A stretch of 64,000 nt of DNA from Typhlomys cinereus (GCA_023101885.1 JALPQD010000053.1:7229683-7293682); one strand, 5' to 3'; positions 45,510 to 57,691 are shown, counted from the stretch's first letter. Made by a program: numbers and translations. Notes: a model not told the origin generated them from the letters alone.

Positions 45510-47080
45510 CACATGCAAATTTTCCACATATAGCCACAGCTGCTGTGTTCATGACAGCAATGGCCTTGTCATAACCAAAAACCAGCATTTCACAGAGCAC
45601 CTTTCCATTTTAAGGTATCTGCAATCTTTCTGCCTCCTCTTCCACGATGTCCCCTGGACCCTGGAGGGACTGAATGGAGAGGCCCTTCATGGCTGGATAA
45701 TACTGCTCCTAAGAGACACAGTTTTCTAAGTGAAAATTCCAGTGTCAGCTGAGGATAACTCCCTATGAATTGTTGGCCACAAGACCTTGGAGGTTTCCAA
45801 AACAATGTAGGCTACTGTCATTGCCTTGGCCATCCACCAGAACTAGAAGGGGAGACACTTTTGCTGAAAACACCATACACTTTGGATGCAGGACATGGGA
45901 AAAACCATTAAATAAGTTGGAAGCTTCCTTCCTGCTGGCAAGCATTCATAATGATGGGGGGTACTAGGCAGGTTGCTAGGGGAGAAAACCCATCAAGCCA
46001 TCAATAGTTAACACTCAGCTGTAGACCCTGAATGCTATACCAACCTGCCGGGCAAAATATGCCCACTGGTGCAACTGTGGCGAGATTATTTGGGGGACAG
46101 CCAACTGCTATCTAATTGGATTTGAGATTTGCTCTGCAGGAAGGCATGCATGTCTGGTACCCTAAGCCAAGCAAAAAGCAGCTTCGAGAGGGGTCACAAG
46201 TCCAGGTACGCAGGATAATGCACTCCCTGTGAGTTGTTAAATGGACACGTACCCAAACTGACTTCTCAGTGCTTATACTATAGTATTTATATCTCTATAT
46301 ATTTATTAGCGCTGTGCTCAGCCTGAATCAGAGAAGAGTCTTTTTGCAGTGGGCCATATTAAGACAGAGAGACTTATGACTAGTTGAAGTGTTGACTGCT
46401 GAATGCTCAGTTACGGACGAGACATCTATAAAACACACATTTAAAAAGAGAACATCAAGTGTTTCTCTCAAGCCTTCTCCCTCCCATCTCTTATGCCCCC
46501 CATGTTCTTCCTTCTAGGCAAGTCAGAGAAACAAGAATTCCTCTTCCCCAAAGGGAGTACAATCTCACCATCACTGAAGCTAACCTAGAGCGTGTAAACA
46601 TCACTCTCATTTCCTCACATTTCTCTGTGTAAGAACTGGTAGAAGGAAGCTTTGTGCTCTGCACTGATTGGTTGTACATCCTCAGACCTCTCTCCAGATG
46701 GGCCGCTTCTTCATCCTACAGAAAGCCTGAAGGGCCAAGAAGAATGGGTTTCCCCAAGCAGTGTACTTCCATTTCATAACTACTGGAAATCTTTTAAATA
46801 TTAAAGATAAGAACTCTTTGGTGCTTATACTAACAATTTGTCTTTGAATTTTACTTTGATGGTAATTAGCTGAACTTTGAAATGTTTAATGCAGTTACAA
46901 ACTTCAATACATTCTTTGGTCTTAGTTTATTAGTTGAAACATTTCCTACTACCCTGAGGTTCAGTGTATATTTATTTGCATGTTCTTTGAATTTTTAATA
47001 ATATAACTATTATGTTTGAGTTCATTCTGATATATATGAAAAACAGAAACCTTCCTTCCTTCTTTTCTTTCTTTTTTTCC
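45510..47080. other. No gene recognised
   Basis: Unique sequence. 46790-47040 is AT-rich and free of recognised repeats. ORFs up to 92 codons are unremarkable. Confidence 0.5.
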
Positions 47081-47084
47081 TTCT

Positions 47085-47205
47085 TTTCTCTTTATTTTTT
47101 TGAGGAAAGTTTTCATTATTAGTTAGACCGAACTCAAATTCACAATCTTCCTGCCTCGGCTTGCGAAGTGCTGAGATTATTACCTGTGTCACTATCCCTG
47201 GCTCT
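47085..47205 (-). mobile_element. B1-like SINE, reverse, diverged
   Basis: 'tttttttgaggaaagttttcatt...ccgaactcaaattcacaatcttcctgcctcggcttgcgaagtgctgagattattacctgtgtcac' follows the reversed B1 order. Confidence 0.7.
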
Positions 47206-47399
47206 AATATTCTTTTAACTGAAAGATAATCCAGAAAGATTTATTTAAAAATCCTGACTGCTGGAAAAAAGTCTGTAACCTATCTATAAGTTTGATATTA
47301 TCTATATTGTCTTAGTTATAATCATTTGAACTACTTTATTTCATTTCTTGGATATATAGTGTGTTATATGTATACATTGATGTGTATGTACTAATATAT
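47206..47399. other. No gene recognised (AT-rich)
   Basis: AT-rich spacer with gtgtatgta-type motifs. Confidence 0.4.
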
Positions 47400-47545
47400 A
47401 TGTATCAGTGTGTGTGCCTGTATGTGCATGTACATATTTGCATATGTAAATGCAGACACGCACTTGCTACAATGCACATGTGGAGGTCAGAGGACAACCT
47501 CAGGGATCTCAGTCCTCACTTCTGCCTTGCTTGAGAAATGATTTC
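47400..47545 (-). mobile_element. B3/B4-like SINE, reverse
   Basis: 'acaatgcacatgtggaggtcagaggacaacctcagggatctcagtcctcacttctgcc' is the diagnostic reversed B3/B4 block. Confidence 0.7.
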
Positions 47546-47639
47546 TTTGCTATTTTCTATTGTATATTCTAGGTTAGTTGAGCTTATTTCTTAATTATTA
47601 AACTTTTATGACACATTCATACCAATATATATTTTGCTC

Positions 47640-47640
47640 G

Positions 47641-47688
<48 letters not shown>

Positions 47689-47888
47689 GTGCTTGAGTGT
47701 GTGTGCCTGTTGAGGCACAAGGGCAGATCAGGAATCACCTTGGATTGCGTCTACCTCTTTGTTGCTTTGCTCTGAGCTTCCCAGGCTCCGCCTTCCAGAG
47801 CCCAGGCTACAGACGTCCACTATTTCTGCCTGGTGTTTTCATGTAGGATCTGGGGACCCCTTTAACCCCTGAGCCATCTCTCCAGCCA
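47640..47888 (-). mobile_element. B2-type SINE, reverse, with internal deletion
   Basis: (TG)n at 47642-47685, then 'caggaatcaccttggattgcgtctacctctttgttgctttgctctgagcttcccaggctccgcc...' and 'tttaacccctgagccatctctccagcc'. The B-box to A-box interval is shortened. Confidence 0.85.
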
Positions 47889-47919
47889 CATTTTGCCTAT
47901 TTTTCAAGTCTAGAAAATA

Positions 47920-49262
47920 ATTAAAAGGTTCATAAAAATTATAAAGAGTCCTCATCCTCGTCTTAGCAGTTTCCACTGTTTTTACCTTATGCAACGATAG
48001 CACAAGGTCAGAATCAGTCAACTGGCACCAGAACAATGTGTGCATAGGGCTCTATGTCATTTCATTATTGTGCCCGATTTGCTTCCTACTGTGGAAATCA
48101 AGGTTCAGGATTATTCTCTCATCACAAAGATCTCCTTTGTTTAACTCATTCTCAGCTAAGCACACCCCTCTCTCCTCACCATTTGCATCCCTGATGACTG
48201 GTTATCTGCTCTCCGTTCCCATGATAGATAATTTCACACAAGAGAAATTATGCGATATGCACCTTTTAAAGTAGGCTTTTTTAAGCATTTGAGACCCATC
48301 CAATTTATTGTTTATATCAATGCACTGTTCCTTTTATTTCTGAATGGTATTCCATGGTATGATTGTTTGATGTACTATTATACCTGTTGGAAGATATTTC
48401 AACACAAGTCTTTTAGACATAAAGCTGTCATGAATGATAATGTGTGGGATTTGTGTGAATAGAAGCTGTTATTTCTCTAGGAAGATACCCAGGAACTTAA
48501 GTGTTAGGTCACAGGATAAGAATCCCTTTAGTTTTCTTAACTGTTGCTGAATTATTTTAAGAATAACTGTCACTGTTTATTTTTCTACCAGCAATATCTA
48601 AGAGAGCCAGTTTCTCCTCAGCAACAGACATTCTGTGTTGACACTATTTTTTAAAATTTCCCTAGGAGCAACAAGGTAATGCATAGTGATCTTAATTTTA
48701 ATTTTCCTAATGATAAATGATGCTGAATAACCATCTTTTTTGGAAGTTTCATTTGTATATCCTTTTGGTCAAAATGTATATTCATGTATATTCCTCATTT
48801 TAGATGGATTTTTTTAACTATTAAATCTTCAGACTGTATATATTCTAATTATTATCCTTTTTCAGATATGTGATTCAAAATACTTTCTCACTGTAGTTTA
48901 CCTTTTTAAACTATCTTAATTGACTCTTTTTCAAAGATTTTTCAAAGGTCCTTTTTTTTTGGATGAAGCCCAAGTTATCAATTTTTTTTTCTTTTCTTTT
49001 ATGGGTTGTACTTTCTAGTGCCCCAAGAACTCTTCTTTGACCTTCCAAGGATATTTTTCTTGTTTTCTTCTAAAGACTTTAATAGTTATAGTTATTCTAT
49101 AGTTATTCAGTTTTCTTTCTGTTTTAAGGTTTGGTACAGGTGATTATGAAAATGGACCCTTGGTTTCATTTTTTAATTCAGTTACCATATTAGTTTTTTG
49201 TATAGATCCTTTAATGCAGAAATTCTTCTTATATGGCTTTTCTCAAGGAACTATTGTTTAGC
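47920..49262 (-). mobile_element. Ancient L1 (L1M-type), antisense
   Basis: Collinear antisense landmarks include 'ctgaatggtattccatggtatgattg' (48342), 'ctggtggaagatatttc'-like and 'ataaagctgtcatgaatgataatgtg', 'aggaagatacccaggaacttaagtgttaggtcacagg', 'aatttaattttcctaatgataaatgatgctgaataacc', and 'ggatgaagcccaagttatcaa'. This is long-inactive ORF2 sequence. Confidence 0.8.
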
Positions 49263-49394
49263 ATTATATCAGTTCACACGCACACATCCCTCAAAGAAAA
49301 GGTGCCGTGGCTTCTAACAAATCACAACTTTTTTCTTTTTGCTCACTTCGGTCTCAGCCTTTGTACTCTTGTGTCTTGAGTGTACTCTCCTCTA

Positions 49395-49765
49395 CTAGTT
49401 ATTTTTACATCGGCGTGACCAAATACTTGACCAAAATCACTTAAAGGAGAAAAGGTCTATTTCGGTTCACTGTTTCAGGGATCTAGTCCATCATGGCGGA
49501 GACATGGGATTGAGGCAGTTCTGCCTGGAGCAGGAAATAGGACACAACAGCTTCTTGCACCTTGACAGATTAGAACACAGAGAGCATTAGACCAGAACCA
49601 GAAGTAAGTACAGGTGTTCAGAGGCCCACGGGTAGCGGCATACTTCTGCAGGTTGATCCCTCAAAGCAACACCTCAGGCAAGAGACCAAGTGTTCAAAGA
49701 CATGAACCAGCAGAGGCAACATTTCACGTTCAACCCAATATACATCCCTAGACTTACATGTAAGC
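49395..49765 (-). mobile_element. MaLR-type LTR, antisense
   Basis: 'tacatcggcgtgaccaaatacttgaccaaaatcacttaaaggagaaaaggtctatttcggttcactgtttcaggg...tcatggcgg' followed by 'ctgcaggttgatccctcaaagc' matches the reversed MaLR order. Confidence 0.65.
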
Positions 49766-49904
49766 GCTAGTGTATTTTCTTTCATCAAGATATAATTTAT
49801 ATAGATTTGGTTTACACATTCCGGCACATACTTCAATGGATTCTAGTGTCTTTACAGAGTTTCATAATTAACACCACAATTTCATTGTAGAGCATTTTTA
49901 AAGC

Positions 49905-49988
49905 TTTTCAAATATTTATTTATTTATATCTGAAGTGGAGACAAGGAAAGAGAGAGAGAATATGCCATGACATAAAAGTGGAAGTGAG
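49905..49988 (-). mobile_element. B3-like SINE, reverse, part 1 (split by a younger SINE)
   Basis: 'caaatatttatttatttatatctgaagtggagacaagg' is a reversed B3 tail. The body resumes at 50293. Confidence 0.6.
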
Positions 49989-50277
49989 GAGCTGGAGAGG
50001 TGGCTCAGGGGTTAAGCCTCTGCCTTACAGGCAGAAGGTCCTGAGTTCGGATCCCAGATCCCACGTATAGACGCCGGGTGGAAGCGGGGGCAGCCTGAGC
50101 TTCTGGTCCTGGTAGGGCGGAGCCTGTGAATCCCAGGACAGAAGGAGGTGGAGGCGTCCATGGTGGTTCGCGAATTCGTCCGTGGTTCTACACACACACA
50201 CACACACACACACACATGCACACACACATACATACGCGCACACACACACAATTGAATAAAACAAAAAAAATTTAAAA
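49989..50277 (+). mobile_element. Young B2-type SINE with perfect 15-bp TSD
   Basis: Head 'gagctggagaggtggctcag', B-box 'gagttcggatcccaga', 'acgccgggtggaagcggggg', 'cctggtagggcggagcctgtgaatcccaggac', 'ccatggtggttcgcgaattcgtccgtggttctacac', (CA)n and an A-rich end. Flanked by aaaagtggaagtgag at 49974-49988 and 50278-50292. Same subfamily as 27073-27373 and 51656-51934. CpG retention suggests youth. Any RNA polymerase III promoter would be the A/B boxes at the head. Confidence 0.96.
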
Positions 50278-50292
50278 AAAAGTGGAAGTGAG

Positions 50293-50445
50293 AGGATAAC
50301 TGGATAATTTTGGAAATTATTTCTCTCTGAACTTTTGGAAATTATTTCTCTTGCTCTACCACGTAGACTTCTGGGAATAAACTCAAGGCACCAGGTTTGC
50401 AAGAAAATGTTTTACTCACTCCCTGAGCTGTCTTACAGACCTGGA
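50293..50445 (-). mobile_element. B3-like SINE, reverse, part 2
   Basis: 'ctctaccacgtagacttctgggaataaactcaaggcaccaggtttgcaagaaaatgttttactcactccctgagctgtcttacagacc' completes the reversed B3 begun at 49905. It includes a small duplication of 'ttggaaattatttctct'. Confidence 0.65.
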
Positions 50446-51003
50446 TTCAGAATTTTTTTAAGTACAAAAATTAAAGCTTATGAAGGAGGGGAAAAGACTT
50501 TTACTAACTTGTGAAGAGTTACTAGTATCTGCACGTAATGAGTGAGAATTTAAAAATAGGACAATTTTTCTGTTTATAAAGGCCAAGGCCATCTATCCAA
50601 TCTGGAGGCTCCTAAGATGCAAGTTTTTGCAGTGGTGTGAAGCTATGGCACTGTCCAGTTTCTTGGCCCCCAGTCCTGGGAAGCAGTGCCGACGACACCT
50701 GATCCGTGGATGCCAGCTCCTGGGCACACCTGAGCAAGCAGAGAAGCCAATGAGACTCCACTTAAGGCATCGCGAGTCTGCAAAACCTCCAATCCCTGCC
50801 AAGTCCCCGGGCATATCGTTTACATTATACAGCTCTGCAGCTCAGACAGCTGAAGACAAAGCCCTGGAAACTGCTGCTGCGTTGCTTTGGAGGCCTCGAG
50901 AAAGACATTGGTGAGGTAGAGACATCTATGTCTTCGATATGAGAATAAGTGGTGACTCCCACAAAGAATCCCTGAGTAGGCCAGAAGACTAAAGTAAGGC
51001 CAG
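50446..51003. other. No gene recognised; unassigned 95-codon ORF
   Basis: 50627-50914 is open for 95 codons on + in balanced-composition DNA free of recognised repeats. No domain, signal or homologue is apparent to me. Treated as unproven. Confidence 0.35.
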
Positions 51004-51430
51004 TGCTGCAGTTCACCTGCATGGTGGCTGATAAATGACCATCAGATGGTTTAAGGAAACAAGGGGTTTATTTTCTTATAACTGTCCAGTTACAGTTCTC
51101 AGCCCAGCTTGACAGGGGAGCACACGCTAACACCAAGGCCAGGGGAACTGGCCACACCATCTCTATGTAAAGACTGAGAGGGGTACCATCCTTACTTGCC
51201 AGATCAGCATGCCCAAGTGTACAAAAGGACGCCAACTTCCTCAACCTACTCTCAGTATTTCATTCATCTGTTCAGGGCCTAGTCCCACCCACCATAGGCT
51301 GGGCCTTCTCCGTCAGCTAGACAATCTCCTGCAGGTTTGCTCTGGCTCAACTCAACCACTAATTCTCTACAAATGTTTCCAGAGCTCAAACCCCAGGCCA
51401 TCAAGTTGACACCTGCGCCTGACTATGACT
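51004..51430 (-). mobile_element. MaLR-type solo LTR (window family), antisense
   Basis: Starts tgctgcagttcacctgcatgg and ends ...cacctgcgcctgactatgac. It aligns closely with 1276-1698, sharing 'gctgataaatgaccatcagatgg' and 'acaaggggtttatttt', so these two form a subgroup. Confidence 0.88.
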
Positions 51431-51584
51431 GTGCCCATGGACAGTAACTTCAGTCACAGCAAGGCCAGCAGCTTCTCTCCAGAGGCATAGGACACAGCCC
51501 TTGTTCCTGACACTCTTACAGAGAGAAGGCTGCGGGAAGGATCAGCCTCAAAGGCCTGGAGAGCACTGTTACTTTATCTTTGCA

Positions 51585-51641
51585 GAGCTGGGGGGTTGAA
51601 TCGGGGCCTTCCTTGCACATGCTAGGCAAGTGCTCTGCCGC
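51585..51641 (-). mobile_element. ID-like SINE fragment, reverse
   Basis: 'gctggggggttgaatcggggccttccttgcacatgctaggcaagtgctctgccg' is the reversed ID core. It is interrupted on the right by a SINE insertion. Confidence 0.75.
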
Positions 51642-51655
51642 GCAGCATCATCCTT

Positions 51656-51707
51656 TTATTTTTTAACTTTTTTTATTTATTCACTTGTGTGTGTGTGCGT
51701 GCGTGTA

Positions 51708-51751
<44 letters not shown>

Positions 51752-51934
51752 ACCATGGGCAAATTCAGGAACCACCATGGATGCCTCCACCTCTTCCTTG
51801 TTTACTCTGCCCCGGGATTCACAGGGTCTGCCCTACTAGGACCAGAAACGCAGGCCGCCCCTGCGTGGGGTCTAGGATCCAAACTCAGGACCTTCTGCCT
51901 GAGAGGCTTAACCCCTGAGCCACCCTTCCATCCT
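51656..51934 (-). mobile_element. Young-type B2 SINE, reverse
   Basis: A (TG)n-bearing tail, 'accatgggcaaattcaggaaccaccatggatgcctccacc', 'ggattcacagggtctgccctactaggaccag' and '...gaggcttaacccctgagccacccttccatcc'. The 14-bp flanks at 51642-51655 and 51935-51948 (gcagcatcatcctt / gcaacatcattctt) differ at 2 positions, so it is older than the 49989 copy. Confidence 0.92.
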
Positions 51935-51949
51935 GCAACATCATTCTTG

Positions 51950-52860
51950 ACCATTCTCTTAGAAGATTCAACTAGTCCATCATCACCAACCTCATGAACA
52001 CACACACAAAAATAGAAAATGTAAGGAATAAACATAGCCATGCCCAATGTAGCAATGCCCCAGGTATGTTTGAATTAGCTATGACCTGGTTTCTGGAGAA
52101 ACACATTTGTGAGATGTGTCTTCCAAAGTGGACTCAAAGTGGGTTGCACCATTTCTCTGTTTTAAAACGATACAGGCCTCTAGCTACCTGTCCCTCTGTG
52201 GATAGTGAGATCTTGAATACAAATTGCCAAGAGAGGAATTCCCATGGCAATCCAGAGCTCCTGCGTGCTCACTAATGATCTGCAGAAGGGAGTAAACAGT
52301 TCACTAACTCGTGTGTGGCTGGATGAAGGAGGTGTTAGGGACACCCGTGAAGAATAGAAGTGATGACAAAGGCTTGGCCCAGATGAAGCAAAGGGCATTC
52401 AGCCAGGGAAATGCCAACTACTCTCTCTGGGGTATTGCCCAGAGAAGCAAGGTTGCTAATAAGCTATGTAAGCCTGAATTGTGGCAGCGTTGACAGAGGC
52501 CAGGACAGTAGAGAATAAGGAAGCAGGTGGGGTTTGTAGTATGACCCCTAGAGTCTATGTTAAGTGGTAAAAGCAAAAATGGGGCAGAGACAAACATGGC
52601 GGCAGATCACATAGACTCTTATTGGTTTAGCCATCTCAATATGACTAAGACTGCAGTTTATGTTCTTAGAAAGCAGTGGTGGTCGAAAAGAAGTTCAAGA
52701 ATCCCATGGGTCAACTGGAATGACTGGGTTCTTTTACAAATTATTTTTTGGGAGGTACCATTGTCATCAGACAGTCCTTCATAATTATAAGGTTTTCTTC
52801 TTTACCTATTGTACATTTGAGATTTCTCGTATTTCTGTGAATGACTGTAATATTAGGTGA
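51950..52860. other. No gene recognised
   Basis: Unique sequence; ORFs of 60-93 codons without features. Confidence 0.45.
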
Positions 52861-52864
52861 CTTG

Positions 52865-53155
52865 TGGTATCAGTCAGTTTTCCATCGCTGTAACAAGTAC
52901 CTCAAAAGATCACTAATCAAAGTTTTATAAAGACCAGAAAGGTTATTTTAGAGACCTAAATATAGGATTGTTTACACCCTGTGGAGGGTCATCGGGGTGA
53001 GAACATGAGGCATAAAAGAGAAACAGAAAGGGAGTTAGGCCCCAACGCATCCTCAAAGAAACATTGCCAAGTGACCAGAAGACTCAGTTAGACCACATCC
53101 CTTAGGGTTTCATCCCACCCCAATAGTGCCACAGGTAAACAACACCTTTAACTTT
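52865..53155 (-). mobile_element. MaLR-type LTR relic, antisense
   Basis: 'gtatcagtcagttttccatcgctgtaacaagtacctcaaaagatc...' and 'cctcaaagaaacattgccaagtgacc...accacatcccttagggtttcatcccaccccaatag' follow the reversed MaLR order. Confidence 0.65.
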
Positions 53156-53559
53156 AAATGGGGCCTTGGAGAGGCACTTATCCAAGTTATAGCAAGTTTA
53201 GTACAAAAACATACATGAGTTATTTTAAGATGTGTTCCAAGAAGAACTTTGAGGTTTTGGAGCACCCAGCCTCCCCAAGAAATTTGGTAAATGCTAATCC
53301 AAGTGATGGAAAGATCCAGAATGCTATAGGGGTGTCTTTGTTTTAAGAACAATGCACTTTTACCAGGTTTTAGAAATCTATTTACACCAGAGTAGCAGGA
53401 AAGTGGCCTAAGGAACACTGTATAAATGATATCTAAACCACCTGTCCCCAAGGCTTGGGAGCATTACAGAAGAAGAAGCAATAAGACTGCAAGAGCCTGA
53501 AGCGTGGTGGGGCAGGAGTAGACCAGACTTTACCTTCTAGGTATGACAAAGTTGTACAT

Positions 53560-53975
53560 CTATGAATTCATTACAGCTGCATAAATTTCCTCCAGACCTG
53601 CATGGGATTTGTCTTATCAACCATTCACCATGGATAGGAAAGATCTCATGAGGACCCCACAGCTCCCTGAGAGACTGATGAGAGTTAATGCTGATGTTGG
53701 GGAAAGGAAGATGCTTCCCTTAATGGTCTACCCACGGGTGCATGATTCTTGATGCAACAAGTACTCAGGGACACAGCATCAGAAGTCAACCATATGAATC
53801 TCAAGGGACCATACATGCAAAAAGACATGAAAATGGAAGGAAGACTAGTAAGGAAGAAGGAGGCTTGTAATGGGAAAAGGAGGGGAATGGGATTAGGGAT
53901 AAAGGTGGGAAAATATCATAAATTCACTATTCATGTATGAAACTCTAAAAGAATAAAAAAAAGATTGAAAAAATG
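53560..53975 (+). mobile_element. L1 3' UTR end, sense
   Basis: 'gggaaaaggaggggaatgggattagggataaaggtggg...tatcataaattcactattcatgtatgaaactctaaaagaataaaaaaaag' is an L1-like G-rich 3' UTR with an A-rich terminus. Confidence 0.6.
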
Positions 53976-55680
53976 ACCTGTACTTGGCTTCCACTGTTTC
54001 CACAGCTGTGAGGAAGAGTGACAGCTAGGAAGATAGGCGTGAACCTTTGAACACCATCTACCTTTAATCACATCATCCAATACTAACTCAACATTATGTT
54101 GCCATTTACATAGTGCATTAATATGAATGGGGTACAGGAGGTTATACAACATGCCCTTGAGATTTTTATTTTTATGACTGCAAGGGCTAAGAGAAAATCA
54201 AATTACCCTGTTTGACTTTCTATGCCCTTTAAACACAAAGGATATTTTCAAGTCTCCACCTGGCCAATGAGGTACAAGGATCATCAAGGAAAAAGGAAAA
54301 AAAAAAAAGTCATTGTTTTGACATGATTTAAAACCCACTTTCCTTAGAGAATGGCAGGTGATATTTGATCTCCCCACAGGAGATAGAAAGTCAGATAACC
54401 TGGACCACTGACGGAGTCTTCTGACTTCTTAGTTGAGAAGCTCAGCTCAAAACCGACTCCATTCTAGTCTAGTCTCCTCACCTGTGACTTCAACCCGGAC
54501 ACACCGCTTGGGCTCTTCTTTCTGTTCCTTCACCATGAAAAAAAGCGGAGGCACAGCCCTCCTAGTCTGCACTTCTAGAATCAGACATTACACAGACCTG
54601 TGTTCTGATGAGAGAGTTCTCATGGTGACGACTACAGATTATGATCCTTCCTAAGTCACCTCTCCTGGGTTATGGAATTTCAGTCTTGTCATGTATCTGT
54701 TTATTTCTGTAAAAGGGAAAAACATAATTTCCTTGCTTGACCAAAAAAAAAAAAATGAAGCCGAAAACACTGATTGGTATCAAATTTTCAGAAAGTGCCA
54801 ATTTTACTGTTACTACATTAATATTAATGTCATCAGAGTTAGAAACTATCAGTGATTGGGAGGGGTTGAAGGAACTCTGTAACAGGAAGTTTGTGAGGTG
54901 AATATGCTAAGCCCTTACGCAATTAGTGTAATCACTCCTTCCCTCCTTTCCTTCCTTCTTCTCTCCCTCCTTCTCTCTTTTCCTCCTTTCCTTCTTTCTC
55001 TTCCACAGCCAAACCCATATTCTAAGGGGAAGATGATTGGGAAAGAAGAAACACGAGGAATATCTTGATGTTATTTTCCTCTGACTTTTCTGCATCTCGT
55101 TTCCAGGATAGCACACCACTCTTGTGCCACCATAGAAAGCTGTGTAATTACGTTGTTTTGCCTGGCAAGAAGTGATGTTGGCATCTCTCTGCCAAGAAAG
55201 AAACATTTGTGAAGTTTTACCCATATAATGATGTTTCAATCTTTTTCCATATAGAGAAGCCAGTGTGGACTGTTTTCAGTGACAGGTTATAGAAATTCAA
55301 AGTGAAATTTAATTGGAAGATTCTTGTGTATTTTTCCCTTTCAAAGAAAATGATATACAAATACAACTACATATATGCAAATATTATGCTGGACTCATTT
55401 TAGTCATTTTAACATATCCTTATGCTTCTGATAAGATCGGTGAAGTCCTTTTGTGTAGAAATCATGCTATGGTTACCGATTTACTTGTTTTGTAAATTGG
55501 GTATATGTGTACTCTGGGAACTTTATGAAGTGTATTCTCTTTTGCTGGCCCTATATATCAGTAATGAATGTATATATCACAGAGGGTGCCATGGAGTCAT
55601 TTGGAAAACATGTGTAATACTAAGTAATTGGATGGCATCACTTCAAATATGAGTATAAGTCCTCTTTGTAGCCCTTTGTC
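53976..55680. other. No gene recognised; CT-rich patch and A-runs
   Basis: A (CTTCC)-type pyrimidine tract lies at about 54936-55002, and A13 is at 54743. The ORFs, e.g. 54433-54654 (73 codons) and 54907-55239 (110 codons on -), are featureless. Confidence 0.45.
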
Positions 55681-55684
55681 CCTG

Positions 55685-56050
55685 TTTTAGTTTCATGTCT
55701 CACTGCAGTGAAATACCTCATCTACCCTACACAATTTAGGGAAGAAGAGGATTGTGGACTCAGAAATTCCAGATGCAGCTCATCATGGCAAGGCAGCTCA
55801 AAGCAAGTGGTCACATCACATCCACGGCAAAAGTAAAAGCAAAGCCCAAAGGCTACGTGCTTGGTTGCTTATTTGCCTGCCAATACTCAGCTAATTCTCT
55901 CCACCTGCACCTGCTGTTCAGGAAAATGTTTCTGCTCGATATAAGCTGGATCTTCTCACATTGATTATGTACGTAATCGATACAATCCCTCAATGTCCAG
56001 TAACCAATCTTAATCTAGAGCTTATATCTCAGGTCTCCAAGCTATTAGAT
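55685..56050 (-). mobile_element. MaLR-type LTR relic, antisense
   Basis: 'tgttttagtttcatgtctcactgcagtgaaatacctcatc', 'catcatggcaaggcagctcaaagcaagtgg', and a degenerate remainder. Confidence 0.5.
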
Positions 56051-56089
56051 TGACGAAGGTAATCATCATAGTCCCCCAATAATATTTTT

Positions 56090-56275
56090 GAATTTTTTAT
56101 TATCATGTGAGAGAAACAGAGAGACAGAAACAGGCATACATAACAAAGTCAAAGGACAGCTGTTGAGAGTCAACTCTATACTTCCACCATGTAGGCTCTG
56201 GGGATAAAAGTCAAGTCATCAGTTTACACACAGACATCTTTACCCCCTAAACCATCCCTGCCACCCACCCTGTAA
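56090..56275 (-). mobile_element. B3-like SINE, reverse
   Basis: 'gtcaaaggacagctgttgagagtcaactctatacttccaccatgtaggctctggggataaaagtcaagtcatc...tttaccccctaaaccatccctgcc' is a reversed B3. Confidence 0.75.
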
Positions 56276-56279
56276 ATGC

Positions 56280-57025
56280 CAGCATTTACAGTGACATGGG
56301 GTTTCTGAAAGGGAGCGACAGGAATTGGCTCCAGGCAGGGACTAGAGGGATCTCAGCCTGCGTGAGACTGCACTGAGACAAATTTATTCTCAGCCAGATA
56401 TACTTATAAGTGTTACACATAGGGAATCATCCGGAATCAGAGACTATAAAGATTATAACAAGGACCAGCAAAATCTCATAGGAACAAGAGACAGAAAAGT
56501 GAATAGCAGGAAGGTGTGCAAGGAAATACATAAAGACATCAGCAATCTTAAACAGTTAACAGTTGTCACAGGGAAGGTGCAAGGAGGTACATGAAGATAC
56601 ATGTGATTTACTGTGTCCTCAGACAATCAGTGATTACATACAGTTAATAGTATCTAAAAAGACACATTTTCTGCCACAATTCTGGGAACAATATGGACCT
56701 TAAATATACTTTTAGGGAAAAAGCAAGTTGATCTGTGTGGTATCAATCTTCCCATTCTGAGATTAGATCACAGGACAAATAAAAGACAACAGAAAGGCCA
56801 AAGAACAAGAGATAAGTCTCCACTGCTGTCTGTTTCACACCAGCCCGCTCTATACTCAAGGAATCCTGGGGAGGCCGGCTACAGCCTCTGCACACCCAAC
56901 TTCATGATCTTAAGTTTTACACTTTAGTACACTGTGGTCACCTGCTCAATAACGAACCTAGTGGAGAGTCTAAAACATGGTTAGGACGGTAGAGCCCGGC
57001 AGATGGAGTCCTAAACAGCTGAGCT
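56280..57025. other. No gene recognised; possibly an old LTR
   Basis: Purine-rich with partial internal repeats ('ggaaggtgtgcaaggaaatacataaagacatc' versus 'gggaaggtgcaaggaggtacatgaagatacat'), which hints at a retroviral U3 in antisense. Termini are not identifiable. Confidence 0.35.
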
Positions 57026-57029
57026 TATG

Positions 57030-57390
57030 GCAGTGAGGTGCCGGGTACAAATATGACAAGGGAGGACTGAGCTTTGGGCGCATCTGTCAAAACTAATAGT
57101 TGAGATGAGCCCCAAGTAAGCCTTGGAGGGAAGGGTCATCTAACTGATGTGAAAAAAAAAAAAAACAGCACATAGACAGTGGAACCATTTCCTGGTTCCC
57201 AACTAAGGTGGGGAGAGGTGGATTGGAGGCTTGGCATCCTTTGACAAACTCCCAGACTGGCAAGTGATGTTTGCCCTTCTTAGCAACTTCTACTGTGTGA
57301 CCTGGGCCCCCGGTGTTGGTGTGAACCCTCCTGGACTATGAAGTGTAGCTAGAATCATAAGCTGATCTCTTCCCCAAGAAACATGAATGG
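57030..57390 (+). mobile_element. MaLR-type LTR (window family), diverged, sense
   Basis: 'gggcgcatctgtcaaaactaatagttgagatgagccccaag', 'gggtcatctaactgatgtg', 'gtgttggtgtgaaccctcc', 'gaatcataagctgatctcttcccc' are collinear with the 420-bp family. An A14 run is inserted at 57152. Confidence 0.7.
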
Positions 57391-57685
57391 AAACAATCAA
57401 GTTGGGACTGTGGTGAGCTTTAAGGAACCCCGAGAGACCTTCCCATGTCTGATGGCTTGAGATGAGGAGAGAGAGAGTAACACAAGGAAGCACCCCCCCC
57501 ACTCCCCCACCCCCCCACCCCTGCCAAGGCTGTCTGGAAATTGTTGGGATCCTCCGAAAGCTGGCTGGAACTTGTTTGGAACTGCAGAATAAGTTACAGA
57601 CCCTTTCCATGTCTGTTCCAATTGACTGATCTCCTGGGAGCTGTTACCCTCTGCTGAATCTCCCGCACCAAGCAGAGTCATGAAC
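57391..57685. other. No gene recognised; C-rich tract at 57491-57521
   Basis: The C-rich run makes the minus-strand Gly-rich ORFs; no domain. Confidence 0.45.
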
Positions 57686-57691
57686 ATTCAC

